Shown: positions 53,188-63,360 of the stretch, piece by piece
Layout of the letters: each line of letters opens with the position of its first letter
Position numbering within the stretch: position 1 is the stretch's first letter
NCBI RefSeq assembly: GCF_022012335.1
Contig: NZ_JAKLTO010000005.1
Coordinates: forward strand, 62,001 to 126,000
Source of the DNA: Flavobacterium sp. SM15
GTDB lineage: Bacteria; Bacteroidota; Bacteroidia; Flavobacteriales; Flavobacteriaceae
DNA: 64,000 nucleotides
Reading direction: 5' to 3'
Notes under the pieces: generated by a model
The model's input: the letters and a program-made list of their open reading frames with translations, nothing else
Told to the model about the DNA's origin: nothing
Database searches by the model: none
Translations under genes and position numbers: made by a program

Positions 53188-53230
53188 CTTAGCCAATAAA
53201 ACATTCGTTTCATTTAACCAATCCAATACT

Positions 53231-56188
53231 ATGAAAAATTTTTCATTCAGTAGGCATAGGCTGGAACTATTTTGCCTTATTTTTTCTGCCTTGCCACTCA
53301 CAATTCACGCACAATCCCAGCCGCATAAAGTAACCGGCACGGTGTCAGATAATACTGGTTTCTTACCGAGTGTAAGCATTACTATTAAAAATTCGCAAAT
53401 TGCGACTATTTCAAACGGTAACGGTGTGTATACCATCGAGGCCAAACCTACAGATACTTTGGTATTTTCCTTCATCGGTTACAAAACCCAGTTTATTGCC
53501 GCAAACAATCAATCAAAAATCAATGTAACCCTTCAGGAAGATGCCACGCAATTACAGGAAGTAAAGGTAAACGCCGGCTACTATTCCGTTAAAGAAAAAG
53601 AACGCACAGGCAGTATTGCTAAAGTTTCCTCCAAAGACATCGAAAAACAACCGGTAACCAATGTACTGGCAGTTATGCAAGGTCGCCTGGCAGGGGTAGA
53701 GGTAACACAGGACAGCGGAGCTCCGGGCGGAACGTTCCAAATCAAAATCAGGGGGCAAAACAGTCTTAGGGCAGATGGTAACCAACCGTTGTATATTATC
53801 GACGGAGTACCATACTCGTCCGAAACCATAGGTTCCATCAATACCTCAGGGATGATGCCCACCATGACAAGTCCGCTAAACAGCATAAACCCTTCCGATA
53901 TCGAAAGTATCGAAATACTCAAAGATGCCGATGCCACCGCTATCTACGGTTCAAGAGGGGCAAACGGGGTAGTACTCATGACCACAAAAAAAGGAAAGTC
54001 GGGTAAAACGGTTTTCAGTGTTAATGCATCAACAGGGGTAGCCTCCATCACTAAAAAGCTCGACCTAATGAACACGCAGGAGTATCTGGCAATGCGCGCC
54101 CAGGCTTTCGCAAACGACGGCATCACAACCTATCCCGATTATGCCTACGATAGCAACGGTACTTGGAGCCAAAATAGATACACAGACTGGCAGGAAGAGT
54201 TAATAGGAGGCACAGCCGAAATCAACAACTTGCAGGCTTCCGTATCCGGCGGTTCTAAAAACACGCAATATATGCTAAGCGGTAACACCCGCTCCGAAAC
54301 CACGGTTTACCCCAAAGCTTTCAAATACAAGAAAAGCGCAGCACATTTCAGCATGAACCATGCAGCAGATGATAACCGCTTCAAATTAAACTTTTCAGCC
54401 AATTACACCGCGCAAAACAACAACCAACCGGCTACAGATTTAACGGCTGTTTCAAGAACATTGGCACCAAACGCTCCGGCTTTATACGATGCCAATGGAA
54501 ACCTAAATTGGGAAAACAGCACTTGGGACAATCCGTTAGCTTTATTAGAATCCGAATTTCTTTCCAAAATCAAAGACTTCAATGCTAACACGGTGCTGTC
54601 CTACAATATTTTACCCAACCTACAACTCAAAACCAGTTTAGGCTATACCGATTTGCGCAGTAACGAAAGCAATACTCAACCTTCAACCATGTACAATCCT
54701 GCGTATGGTTTAGGCAGTGAAATTTCAGGAATCAGTAACAACATCACATCAAGAACGTCTTGGATAGCCGAACCGCAAATCAATTGGAACTGGAATCTCA
54801 GGAAAGCCAAAATTGAAACATTGATGGGTACTACTTTTCAAAGCCAAACCACCAATCGTTTGTTTCAGTCCGGCTTTGGTTTTTCCAGCAACAGCCTAAT
54901 TCACGACTTAGCTTCAGCAAACTTAAAAACCATCGACCTTAGCGACGAAACGGTTTATAAATATCAGGCAGTTTTCGCACGAATCAACTACAATTACGAT
55001 AGCCGTTATATCCTGAACGTTACAGGCAGACGTGATGGTTCAAGCCGTTTCGGTCCCGGCAAACAGTTCGCCAACTTCGGGGCGGTTGGTGCCGCTTGGG
55101 TTTTCTCAGAAGAAAAGTTTCTGCAAGGGAACAACATCTTAAGCTTCGGAAAACTTCGCACCAGTTACGGTACAACAGGCAACGACCAAATCGGCGATTA
55201 CCAGTTTTTAGATACTTACGTGTCTTCCGGCAATACCTACAACGGTACAATCGGTTTACAACCTGTTCGATTATTCAATCCAGAGTTCGGCTGGGAAACC
55301 AATAAAAAGTTTGAAGTAGCATTAGAAACGGGCTTCTTTCAGGATCGTATTTTCCTAACCTCTGCTTACTATAACAACCGCTCCACAAATCAATTGGTAG
55401 GCATTCCTCTTCCGGGTACTACAGGTTTTCAAACCCTTCAAGGTAACCTCGATGCTACGGTGCAAAACACAGGTTTAGAGTTTACACTCTCCTCTAAAAA
55501 CATTGTGGGGAACAATTTCTCTTGGACAACCAATTTCAATATTTCGTTCAACAGAAACAAGTTACTGTCATATCCGGACTTGGAAACCTCATCTTATGCA
55601 AATACTTATGTAGTAGGGCAATCGGTCAACATTGTAAAATTGTACCATTACACAGGTTTTAATCCAGTAACAAACCTATACGAGTTTGAAGATGTAAATA
55701 ACGACGGTCAGATTACTTCATTGGCAGACAGGCAAACCATCGCCAATCTAAGTCCTAAATATTTTGGAGGGGTACAAAACAATTTCCGTTACAAAAACCT
55801 GCAATTAGATTTCTTGTTTCATTTTGTTAAACAAGAGAGTTTCGGGTACATGCCGGGCGTTCCCGGTACTGCGGTAAACCAACTTTCAGAGGTAAGTGGC
55901 CAACAATTACCGTATACATCGGGAGCAAACGGAGCCGTCATTTCAGCCTATTACCGTTATGGTCTAAGCGATGCCGCGTTACAAGACGCTTCATTTGTAA
56001 GGCTTAAAAACGTTTCCCTAACGTATGATATTCCTTTAAAGGCGAAGAGTTTAAAATGTCAGTTGTATTTCCTGGGACAAAACCTGCTTACCTTCACGCC
56101 CTACAACAGTGGCGATCCCGAGTTTAAATTCTCAGGCTATCTGCCGCCATTAAAGGTATTCACCACCGGGGTAAAACTAACCTTATAA
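53231..56188 (+). CDS. SusC/RagA-family TonB-linked outer membrane transporter
   Basis: 985 residues. A signal peptide (LFCLIFSALPLTIHAQ) is followed by a carboxypeptidase-regulatory-like domain (VTGTVSDNTGFLPSVSITIKN, residues 33-110), the plug (VLAVMQGRLAGVEVTQDSGAPGG, QPLYIIDGVPY, IESIEILKDADATAIYGSRGANGVVLMTTKKG), a 22-strand barrel and C-terminal TGVKLTL. It imports large nutrients through the outer membrane using TonB energy, with SusD as lid. The substrate is not identifiable from sequence; the downstream peptidase suggests a peptide. Codon use is more GC-rich than in the genes to its left. Confidence 0.92.
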   Translation: MKNFSFSRHRLELFCLIFSALPLTIHAQSQPHKVTGTVSDNTGFLPSVSITIKNSQIATISNGNGVYTIEAKPTDTLVFSFIGYKTQFIAANNQSKINVTLQEDATQLQEVKVNAGYYSVKEKERTGSIAKVSSKDIEKQPVTNVLAVMQGRLAGVEVTQDSGAPGGTFQIKIRGQNSLRADGNQPLYIIDGVPYSSETIGSINTSGMMPTMTSPLNSINPSDIESIEILKDADATAIYGSRGANGVVLMTTKKGKSGKTVFSVNASTGVASITKKLDLMNTQEYLAMRAQAFANDGITTYPDYAYDSNGTWSQNRYTDWQEELIGGTAEINNLQASVSGGSKNTQYMLSGNTRSETTVYPKAFKYKKSAAHFSMNHAADDNRFKLNFSANYTAQNNNQPATDLTAVSRTLAPNAPALYDANGNLNWENSTWDNPLALLESEFLSKIKDFNANTVLSYNILPNLQLKTSLGYTDLRSNESNTQPSTMYNPAYGLGSEISGISNNITSRTSWIAEPQINWNWNLRKAKIETLMGTTFQSQTTNRLFQSGFGFSSNSLIHDLASANLKTIDLSDETVYKYQAVFARINYNYDSRYILNVTGRRDGSSRFGPGKQFANFGAVGAAWVFSEEKFLQGNNILSFGKLRTSYGTTGNDQIGDYQFLDTYVSSGNTYNGTIGLQPVRLFNPEFGWETNKKFEVALETGFFQDRIFLTSAYYNNRSTNQLVGIPLPGTTGFQTLQGNLDATVQNTGLEFTLSSKNIVGNNFSWTTNFNISFNRNKLLSYPDLETSSYANTYVVGQSVNIVKLYHYTGFNPVTNLYEFEDVNNDGQITSLADRQTIANLSPKYFGGVQNNFRYKNLQLDFLFHFVKQESFGYMPGVPGTAVNQLSEVSGQQLPYTSGANGAVISAYYRYGLSDAALQDASFVRLKNVSLTYDIPLKAKSLKCQLYFLGQNLLTFTPYNSGDPEFKFSGYLPPLKVFTTGVKLTL

Positions 56189-56203
56189 CCAAACACTGCA
56201 CAA

Positions 56204-57577
56204 ATGAAAAAGCTATTTATAGTATCCGCATCGCTAACCCTGTTAGCCCTAACAACAGCTTGCGAGAATTTTGTCGAAGTCGAAACTCCTAAATCCCAAC
56301 TCACAGGCTCCGAGGTTTTCGAGGACCACAACACCGCAAACGCTGCCGTCATAGACCTTTTTGCTAAAGTACGCGACAATGGTTTAATCACTGGTTCATC
56401 ACTAGGTACTTCCGTAAATCTTGCTTTATATGCAGACGAGTTAATCTACTACGGAACAGCCGACGAGAACGTTTCTCATATTTTCAACAACAGTCTTATG
56501 GCTACCAATCCAACAGCGCGTCAGTACTGGAACGACAGCTACCATCAAATCTATTGTGCCAATGCTATTATCGAAGGTTGTCAGCAAGCACTAAACCTGC
56601 AAGAACCCTATAAAACTCAGTTTACGGGAGAAGCATACTTTATCAGGGCTTTACTGCATTTCTATCTGGTAAATCTTTATAACGATGTTCCGTATATCAC
56701 CACTACAGATTATCAGCAAAACCGCTTTGCTACCCGTATGTCCAAAACGCAGGTATACGAACAAGTGGTTACAGATTTACTTCAGGCAATAGAAATGTTA
56801 CCGGAAAATTACCAAACGCCAGACCGTGTCCGTCCCAACAAAGCCACAGTTAAAGCATTATTGGCAAGAGTGTTTCTTTATCAGGAAAATTGGCTGCTGG
56901 CAGAAACAATGGCAACTGAAGTAATTACTTCTCCGCACTATGTTTGGGAAACAGATTTAGATAAAATATTTTTAAAGGAAAGCACCACTACCATTTGGCA
57001 GTTTTCGCCCAAGCTGGCTGGTAATAATGCAGACGAAGCCTCGGTTTTCATTTTCACAAGTGGTCCACCGCCTTTCGTAGGCTTAAACCCCGATTTGGTT
57101 GCAGCTTTCCAGTCCGAAGACCTTCGCAAATCCCATTGGATTAACACTATCACAGACGGATCAAATACTTGGTATCACGCTTATAAGTACAAGCAAAATA
57201 CTAACACCGGAACCTCTTTAGAATATTCGGTAATCTTCCGTCTGGTAGAACAATATTTAATTAGGGCAGAAGCAAGGTTAAAGCAAGGTAACGAGTTGGG
57301 AGCAAAATCAGATCTAAACCTAATCCGAAACACGGCTGGTTTGGGTGATACTCCCGCAACAACCGAAGCAGCTTTATTCGATGATATTATGTTACAACGC
57401 CGTTTAGAATTCTTTACCGAATACGGCCACCGTTTTTTTGACCTGAAACGCACAGGACGTTTAAACACAGAATTAAGTCCAAACAAACCCGGTTGGAATA
57501 CTACAGATTCCCATTGGCCAATTCCCGAAACCGAATTACTGGCAAACCCCAACATGACACAAAATCCCGGATACTAA
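56204..57577 (+). CDS. SusD/RagB-family nutrient-binding lipoprotein
   Basis: 457 residues, lipobox LTTAC. SusD features are present: VEVETPKSQLTGSEVFED, the TPR-like ARQYWNDSYHQIYCANAIIEG, GEAYFIRALLHFYLVNLYNDVPYITTTD, KATVKALLARVFLYQENW and the C-terminal RRLEFFTEYGHRFFDLKRTGRL ... WPIPETELLANPNMTQNPGY. It binds the substrate at the cell surface and hands it to SusC. The gene lies 15 nt after susC, and its stop codon overlaps the ATG of the peptidase by one base (TAATG), so the three are co-translated. Confidence 0.92.
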   Translation: MKKLFIVSASLTLLALTTACENFVEVETPKSQLTGSEVFEDHNTANAAVIDLFAKVRDNGLITGSSLGTSVNLALYADELIYYGTADENVSHIFNNSLMATNPTARQYWNDSYHQIYCANAIIEGCQQALNLQEPYKTQFTGEAYFIRALLHFYLVNLYNDVPYITTTDYQQNRFATRMSKTQVYEQVVTDLLQAIEMLPENYQTPDRVRPNKATVKALLARVFLYQENWLLAETMATEVITSPHYVWETDLDKIFLKESTTTIWQFSPKLAGNNADEASVFIFTSGPPPFVGLNPDLVAAFQSEDLRKSHWINTITDGSNTWYHAYKYKQNTNTGTSLEYSVIFRLVEQYLIRAEARLKQGNELGAKSDLNLIRNTAGLGDTPATTEAALFDDIMLQRRLEFFTEYGHRFFDLKRTGRLNTELSPNKPGWNTTDSHWPIPETELLANPNMTQNPGY

Positions 57578-60207
57578 TGAAAAAAACATATTTACAAGTT
57601 GTTTACGGCGTATTGGCTGTATTCATATTTGGGTTTGTTTCCTGCCCTGTAATGGGGCAGGTAGCAACCAAAATCCCGCTTACCGAAAAAGACTATCACT
57701 TATGGGGCACGTTACAAACCCGATCTATTTCAGATAACGGCCAATGGGTAAGTTATACTATGTCCTACCCATCAGGTGCCGATACCCTTTTTGTCTCAAA
57801 CACCCAAATCGAGAAAAAGTATACACTGCCCAAAGCCATAGACAGCAGGTTCATACAGGATAACATTTTTGCATACCGCAAAAACAACAACTTGATACTG
57901 CTAGACCTTTCAAAAGGAATGGAAACTATCATTACTAATGTTTCCAATTACGAGATAACCGCAAACGGAAATTATCTCATTACTGAAGAACCAACACCAA
58001 CTGGAAGTAAAACGCTTGGCATTAGAAATATTCAAGGCAAACTATTGCAAGCCATCGATGAGGTAGGGCAGTATACTTGGAATAATGCCAAGACAAAAAT
58101 CCTGTTCACAACAACAGGTTCAATGCCTTCGGTTACTATAATCAGTCTTGTCACAAAACCTCAGATTAAATTGATTTATAAAAATACAAATACAGTTTAC
58201 AGTGCTTTAACTTGGCAGGAAAATGGGGAAGATGTGGTCTTGTATCAAACAAGTACTAAAAGCGATAAACAATCTGAAGTGGTGTATTTCAACAGTAAAG
58301 AAAACAAGTGCTACCGCTTAAATGAAACAGGTTCAGGTTTTCCAAAAGACTTTAGAATAGAGACCAATTCTAACATTGCATTAAAACTTTCAACCGATGG
58401 GAGTAAAGTGTTTTTCGGAATACAAAGCACACTCGAAAAACCTGATAAAGAAAACTTTGAGGGGGTAGAAGTGTGGAATGCGAATGATAAGATATTATAT
58501 CCTGAAAGAAAATTGCGGGCTTCTGTAGGTAATCCACAATTGTTGGCAGTATGGTGGACTAAAACCGGAAAGGTGAAAATAATTACCTCAGAAGAAGAAT
58601 CATGGGTAATGTTAACCGGAAATCAACAATACGCCATAACTGCCAATCCAATGCAGTACGAACCCGAATACAAACTCTTTGCAGACAGAGATTTTTACCT
58701 TACCGAGCTGGCCACCGGAAATAAAATAAAACTTTTGGAAAAACAATCAGGCCAAGAGGAAATGATTAGAGTTTCTCCTGATGGTAAATATATTACTTAC
58801 TTCAAACAAGGAAATTGGTGGTGCTATGATACTCTAAAAAGAACCCACACTAATCTAACAAAGGAATTGAATGCAGATTGGGACAACAGTAAAACAGATC
58901 CGGGAGCACAATTAAATGTTTGGGGTTTGGCAGGATGGACACAGGATAATCAAGCGGTTTTACTTTACGACTATTATGATATTTGGTGTATTGCAATAGA
59001 TGGTAAAAAAAGAGAAAGACTTACCCAAGGTAAGAAAAATAATACCCGCTTCAGGTTCCAAAAAAAACAGGTTGTAGGACAGGGAAATTATTCAGGTTTG
59101 GTTGATAATAATATAGATATTACAAAAAGTATTATCCTCACAGCATTTAATCATCATAATGGCAATTCGGGCTACTATAGACTAAACCCCGATAAAAGAC
59201 TTACAGAATTGGTTATGGACGAATCATTGTCCAGTCGTATTATTGAATCCAAAAGAAGTGAAGCGTTTGTATACGAAAAACAAAAGTTTGATAATCCACC
59301 AACAATCATATTCAGAAAAAATGCAAATGCAAAAGACAAAGAACTGTTTGTAAGTAATCCACAACATTTTCGTTACCAGTGGGGTAAGTCAGAAATGATA
59401 CACTTCAAAGCGCCCTCAGGAAATCAACTAAACGGAGCATTGTTTTATCCGGCAAATTACAAGCCGGGTCAAAAATACCCTATGATAGTCTGGATTTACG
59501 ACACAGTTTCACGGGAATTAAACCAATATGTAAACCCAACACTCAGCAACCCCATTGGTTTAAACATTACAAATCTTACTGCTAATGGATATTTTGTTTT
59601 ATTACCGGATATCGAATTTCAAAAAGGAAGCCCGGGAAAATCCGCTTTAGATTGTGTAACTACGGCGGTTAATAAAGTAATAGACATGGGATGCACGGAA
59701 AAGGGAAAAATTGGATTAAAAGGGCAATCCTTCGGGGCTTATGAAACCAACTACATTATATCCCAAACCAATTTGTTTTCCGCAGCTGTTAGCGGTTCGG
59801 GAGTTTCCGATGTTGCAAGACATTATTTCACACTTAATAAAGATGATAATAAAATAGACGCTTGGCGTTATGAAAGCCAGCAATACCGTATGGGAAAATC
59901 ATTTTTTGATGATCCGCAAGACTATCTCGATAATTCACCATTAATGCAGGCAGCTGGGATAAACACCCCTTTATTAACGTGGGCTGGTTTAGAGGACGAA
60001 AACGTGCTACCGGAACAAGCCTTAACTTTATATATTGCCTTACGAAGATTAAATAAAAAACACATTATGCTCCGTTATCCTAGTGATGGGCATATTTTTG
60101 TTAATGGAAAAAATCAGACAGATTTAACCAATCGCATACAAGAATGGTTCGACCATTTTCTGAAGAAAGAACCAGCATCAAATTGGATTCAAAAAGGAAC
60201 AGAATAA
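57577..60207 (+). CDS. S9 family (prolyl oligopeptidase-like) serine peptidase
   Basis: 876 residues from the ATG at 57577, which overlaps the SusD stop and gives a signal peptide (VVYGVLAVFIFGFVSCP). The first ~600 residues form a beta-propeller. The C-terminal alpha/beta-hydrolase domain has the triad S718 (KGQSFGAYE), D807 (GLEDENV) and H839 (SDGHIF). It is probably exported and cuts short peptides, consistent with processing of material bound by the SusCD pair with which it is translationally coupled. The HEAD segment FLTTGS-like loops show nothing unusual. Confidence 0.88.
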   Translation: MKKTYLQVVYGVLAVFIFGFVSCPVMGQVATKIPLTEKDYHLWGTLQTRSISDNGQWVSYTMSYPSGADTLFVSNTQIEKKYTLPKAIDSRFIQDNIFAYRKNNNLILLDLSKGMETIITNVSNYEITANGNYLITEEPTPTGSKTLGIRNIQGKLLQAIDEVGQYTWNNAKTKILFTTTGSMPSVTIISLVTKPQIKLIYKNTNTVYSALTWQENGEDVVLYQTSTKSDKQSEVVYFNSKENKCYRLNETGSGFPKDFRIETNSNIALKLSTDGSKVFFGIQSTLEKPDKENFEGVEVWNANDKILYPERKLRASVGNPQLLAVWWTKTGKVKIITSEEESWVMLTGNQQYAITANPMQYEPEYKLFADRDFYLTELATGNKIKLLEKQSGQEEMIRVSPDGKYITYFKQGNWWCYDTLKRTHTNLTKELNADWDNSKTDPGAQLNVWGLAGWTQDNQAVLLYDYYDIWCIAIDGKKRERLTQGKKNNTRFRFQKKQVVGQGNYSGLVDNNIDITKSIILTAFNHHNGNSGYYRLNPDKRLTELVMDESLSSRIIESKRSEAFVYEKQKFDNPPTIIFRKNANAKDKELFVSNPQHFRYQWGKSEMIHFKAPSGNQLNGALFYPANYKPGQKYPMIVWIYDTVSRELNQYVNPTLSNPIGLNITNLTANGYFVLLPDIEFQKGSPGKSALDCVTTAVNKVIDMGCTEKGKIGLKGQSFGAYETNYIISQTNLFSAAVSGSGVSDVARHYFTLNKDDNKIDAWRYESQQYRMGKSFFDDPQDYLDNSPLMQAAGINTPLLTWAGLEDENVLPEQALTLYIALRRLNKKHIMLRYPSDGHIFVNGKNQTDLTNRIQEWFDHFLKKEPASNWIQKGTE

Positions 60208-60255
60208 ATGTGAAAGTGCCTCCGTTGTTTTATGGAGGCACTTTGTTTTTCTGTA

Positions 60256-60540
60256 TTAGTGAATTACTTTATACAGGTTCAAACTGCATTGGTTAGCTGC
60301 GTTTTTTAGCCAAACGCGTCTCGGAGTTGCCTCGCTCGACATACAAAACTGTCCGGTGTTTACGGGAGTACAATCAATGGTAACTTCCAAACAGTTTGAT
60401 GGAGAAGGATTTTGAATGAATCCTGTAATTAGAACAGGTTTTTCAGCTTCCTTAACTTTTGCGTCATTAGTACTGATAGCACCTGCGCTGGCCATTGTGA
60501 ATGCCAATACTGGCAAAATCACTTTTGCAATTGTTTTCAT
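60256..60540 (-). CDS. DUF6520 family small exported protein
   Basis: 94 residues. MKTIAKVILPVLAFTMASAGAIST is the typical DUF6520 signal; the mature part has three Cys in CLEVTIDCTPVNTGQFC and a fourth near the end. Short DUF6520 peptides accompany MauE-like and SusC genes in Bacteroidota, and this gene sits between the peptidase and the MauE-like gene. They may be ribosomally made substrates or signals, but their role is unknown. Confidence 0.8.
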   Translation of the reverse strand: MKTIAKVILPVLAFTMASAGAISTNDAKVKEAEKPVLITGFIQNPSPSNCLEVTIDCTPVNTGQFCMSSEATPRRVWLKNAANQCSLNLYKVIH

Positions 60541-60623
60541 AATAATAAAATTTAGATATGGTTTTTTGATCTACTCTTTTCTACAGGTTTTCGATCTCAG
60601 TCCTGCTACCGGCCGGTATATTT

Positions 60624-62111
60624 TTAAGTCTTTTTACGGATAAGATTTCTATTCAGATGGTATCGGTGCAAGTTGGAACCAATAATGGCATATAGATTAT
60701 CCCCAATAACATACATCGATTGTAGCCTTTCTTTTCCCACATGATAGATGTAAATGCTCGATAAATAAGAATTGTTCCGTGTGTCATAAATGTCCACGAT
60801 AGAAGCTTGCTGCCACATTTCTTTAGCTTCATAGCGACCAGCAATTTTAGAATTCACAAACAACAAACCGTTTGAAAAAACAGTCAGTTGATTTACTGTA
60901 AGAGGTGGTGAAGCCATTTTTCGTTGTTTGGTTTCCTTTATGTAGGCAGTTTTAAAATTTGCATGACTAATAGTATCAATGGTCTTACCACGATAATCAA
61001 GTTTTAAACTAGGGTCAGATACAATAAACTGATTTCGGTAATAATAAGTGTATATAAATTTTTTGGTTAAGTTGTCAAATGTCATAGTCCCGTCAGTATC
61101 AAAAAAACCGTCAACTTGTTTTTCTAAAAGTTTAGGAGCATAAGTAACTTTTAAGGAATCTTCAAGTTGAAACGTTCCCAATACATTGTAGCCATTGTTT
61201 ACATTCTGAGCGCGAAAAACAATAGTTGTAGGCGTGGTAACTTCCGCTTTCGAGAAATAATAGCCATTCGGCTTCATTAGGATTTTTCCTTTCCAGTCAG
61301 ACAGCAATCCACGATAGATAATAGGAACAGTACCATCCATCAAATAAAAATAAGGAGGGAACACTTTCACTTGAACAGTGCGAAAAGGGAAATCTTCTCG
61401 TTCCAGCTCAATTTTAATTCGCTTTTTGGTTTTAAGTGTAGTATCAAAAGCTGTAAGGTGCAAAGGAGCTAAATGATCGGCTAAGTAAACAGTCCCATTA
61501 TCAGAACCTGCTATGTATTGCGAGTTATTAATCAATTTTGCTTCATTAGACTTTAATGCTGAACCTTGAATAAACCTGCGGATAAAGGGATTTTCCTGAT
61601 GTAATGTCCTCTCCGAAGCTATATAAAGCCCAATCATAGTTACAATGCAAGCGGGAAAAACAACAAAGAGTTGAAGTATTGTTTTGCGGATATTTGGTGT
61701 AATAAGAAATAAACCAATCAAAGCCAAAACCACAAAAACTATATTAAAAACAAGATGTTCCTTCCATCTAAGCGATTCCAAAATGCCACCACAGGAACAC
61801 GGTACAAAGTAGGAGTAATTCAAAATGATAATGATATAAGCAGTAAAAAGAACCATCAGCCCAAAAGCAGATAATAAACCAACGTATCGGGTTTTAGAAA
61901 AACAAAGAAGTAATGCAATAACAAGCTCAGTCCCTAGAACGCTGTAAGACACAAACCCTGTAAAAGCACTCAAAAGAGGTGATTGTCCAAGTTGTGCCTG
62001 AAAATTGTCAAATTCAAGTAGCTTACTTAAAGCCGCATAAACAAACAAAACAACATACAGTAAACAAATACTCTCAATCAAAATAGTTCTAAAAGTTGCA
62101 TTCAGTTTCAT
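60624..62111 (-). CDS. MauE-like membrane protein with large periplasmic domain
   Basis: 495 residues. The first ~150 form the four-helix MauE/DoxX-type module (LYVVLFVYAALSKLLEFDNFQAQLGQSPLL; PCSCGGILESLRW with a Cys pair), a family linked to disulfide handling. After a fifth helix, residues 180-495 are a beta-rich periplasmic domain with propeller-like strands (NNSQYIAGSDNGTVYLAD, LYAIIGSNLHRYHL). It lies downstream of DUF6520 on the same strand and may process or sense Cys-containing peptides such as DUF6520. Function inferred. Confidence 0.75.
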   Translation of the reverse strand: MKLNATFRTILIESICLLYVVLFVYAALSKLLEFDNFQAQLGQSPLLSAFTGFVSYSVLGTELVIALLLCFSKTRYVGLLSAFGLMVLFTAYIIIILNYSYFVPCSCGGILESLRWKEHLVFNIVFVVLALIGLFLITPNIRKTILQLFVVFPACIVTMIGLYIASERTLHQENPFIRRFIQGSALKSNEAKLINNSQYIAGSDNGTVYLADHLAPLHLTAFDTTLKTKKRIKIELEREDFPFRTVQVKVFPPYFYLMDGTVPIIYRGLLSDWKGKILMKPNGYYFSKAEVTTPTTIVFRAQNVNNGYNVLGTFQLEDSLKVTYAPKLLEKQVDGFFDTDGTMTFDNLTKKFIYTYYYRNQFIVSDPSLKLDYRGKTIDTISHANFKTAYIKETKQRKMASPPLTVNQLTVFSNGLLFVNSKIAGRYEAKEMWQQASIVDIYDTRNNSYLSSIYIYHVGKERLQSMYVIGDNLYAIIGSNLHRYHLNRNLIRKKT

Positions 62112-62452
62112 AACATTAACTCGTTTAGTTCAACGATGTAAAATTCTGAAATACAATCAATAAAGACTTTTCAATTCGGGACAACAACTTATCCAAAAGG
62201 GAGAAATCACATTACGCAAATTCAGAAGATTTTGAAATAGAAAACATGTTATAAACAAATAACGTCTTTGTCAAGCCTCGACCTAAGGACACGCAGCCGT
62301 TAAGAAAAATTAATGCAACTCCGTTAAGAATTATCTGCTGTTTGAGCGCCAGCGAGTTCAGATAATTTAGGAGTTGCTTTAATTTTTTAGGCGTAGTGTC
62401 CCAGTCTTGACTTTTTGTTTCTTTTGTGTCAAGACAAAAGAAAAATAACAAA
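62112..62452. other. Intergenic region with motif and long hairpin
   Basis: No gene is seen. ACAACAACTTATCCAAAAGG (62181-62200) resembles a motif upstream of the AraC operon (63825-63864). A nested hairpin follows: GCAACTCC/GGAGTTGC (62315-62322 with 62370-62377) and AATTATCTG/CAGATAATT (62329-62337 with 62359-62367), then a T-rich run. It is probably a terminator or structured leader between the AraC gene and the MauE-like gene. Confidence 0.45.
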
Positions 62453-63349
62453 TCATTTTCTATTACAAGAACTAGGCGCAACCCCATACTGCTTCTTAAA
62501 AGCCTTAGAAAAACTAGGATAAGAATTAAACCCATACATATAAGCAATCTGTTTAAGCGGAATAGTGGTCTCACGAATAAGTAAATAACAACGCTTCAAC
62601 CGCTCGTCATTATAGAACTGATAGATACTGGTATTAAAAAAATGTCGAAATCCTTCCTTCAATTTATATTCGTTAGTTCCGAACATTCGAGACAATTCTT
62701 TAAGTGTGGGTAAAGGGGCTTCCAAATGCGCAAGGATATAATCGTAAACCTGTTGCATGAGTTTAGCCTCTGTTCTTCGGGTTTTAGGTAAACGTTTGGA
62801 GTGATAGTCTTCGTTAAAGGGTAAATCTATTTCCGGATGATTTACAATAGAATGAATTATAAAACCATTGTTTTCTTGAAGCCTCTCAATTGAGCTAAAC
62901 AATGTTGCAATTTCATTCCCGGCAGAGCTTTTATAAGTTAGGGTTAAGAGTGAACTGTCTTCATTAGATAGAATTGATTTTTTAAGATTTACAAGATTTG
63001 CTTTGCAATCTTCGGTTAATAAGTCTTGAAAGGATAAATGCTGTATTTCTTTAGTTGCATAGCCTAAGATTCTCATACATGTAAAAGACATTTCACGAAT
63101 AGTAAAATCACTCTCAGTAATAAAACTTATCGAAACAGGAGCATTTTGCAAATGATGTAAATTAAGATAGCCTTTAGGGAATAAGCTTTCTTTCATTTCT
63201 TCAGCAAGCATATTAACCAATATAACAACAGATTCCAATTCATCATCTTGAGTAGTTCTGGGAATCCGCTCGTCAAAATTTCCCGAAGCCATTTCAAGTA
63301 ACATTTGCCGAATACTTTGTATTCGTTGTCGGTTGATTTCTCGTTCCAT
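62453..63349 (-). CDS. AraC-family regulator with HAMP-like and PAS domains
   Basis: 298 residues. Residues 10-50 look like a HAMP/linker helix (MLLEMASGNFDERIPRTTQDDELESV). A PAS fold follows (VSISFITESDFTIREMSFTCMRILGYATKEIQHLSFQDLL). The C-terminal ~100 residues are the AraC DNA-binding domain with both HTHs (TLKELSRMFGTNEYKLKEGFRHFF; IPLKQIAYMYGFNSYPSFSKAFKKQYGVAPS). Cytosolic, no TM. It probably controls the SusC or MauE genes on either side. The DUF7793-like gene lies 11 nt upstream in the same operon. Confidence 0.85.
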   Translation of the reverse strand: MEREINRQRIQSIRQMLLEMASGNFDERIPRTTQDDELESVVILVNMLAEEMKESLFPKGYLNLHHLQNAPVSISFITESDFTIREMSFTCMRILGYATKEIQHLSFQDLLTEDCKANLVNLKKSILSNEDSSLLTLTYKSSAGNEIATLFSSIERLQENNGFIIHSIVNHPEIDLPFNEDYHSKRLPKTRRTEAKLMQQVYDYILAHLEAPLPTLKELSRMFGTNEYKLKEGFRHFFNTSIYQFYNDERLKRCYLLIRETTIPLKQIAYMYGFNSYPSFSKAFKKQYGVAPSSCNRK

Positions 63350-63360
63350 ATTCTAAGGGG

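Noticed and set aside
57493..57576. 28-residue extension of the S9 peptidase
   Set aside because: It overlaps the SusD coding end; the ATG at 57577 gives a proper signal peptide and the usual TAATG coupling.
62212..62574. Minus-strand 120-codon frame overlapping the AraC gene
   Set aside because: It overlaps the AraC HTH in another frame and runs through a long hairpin; no family or signal seen.
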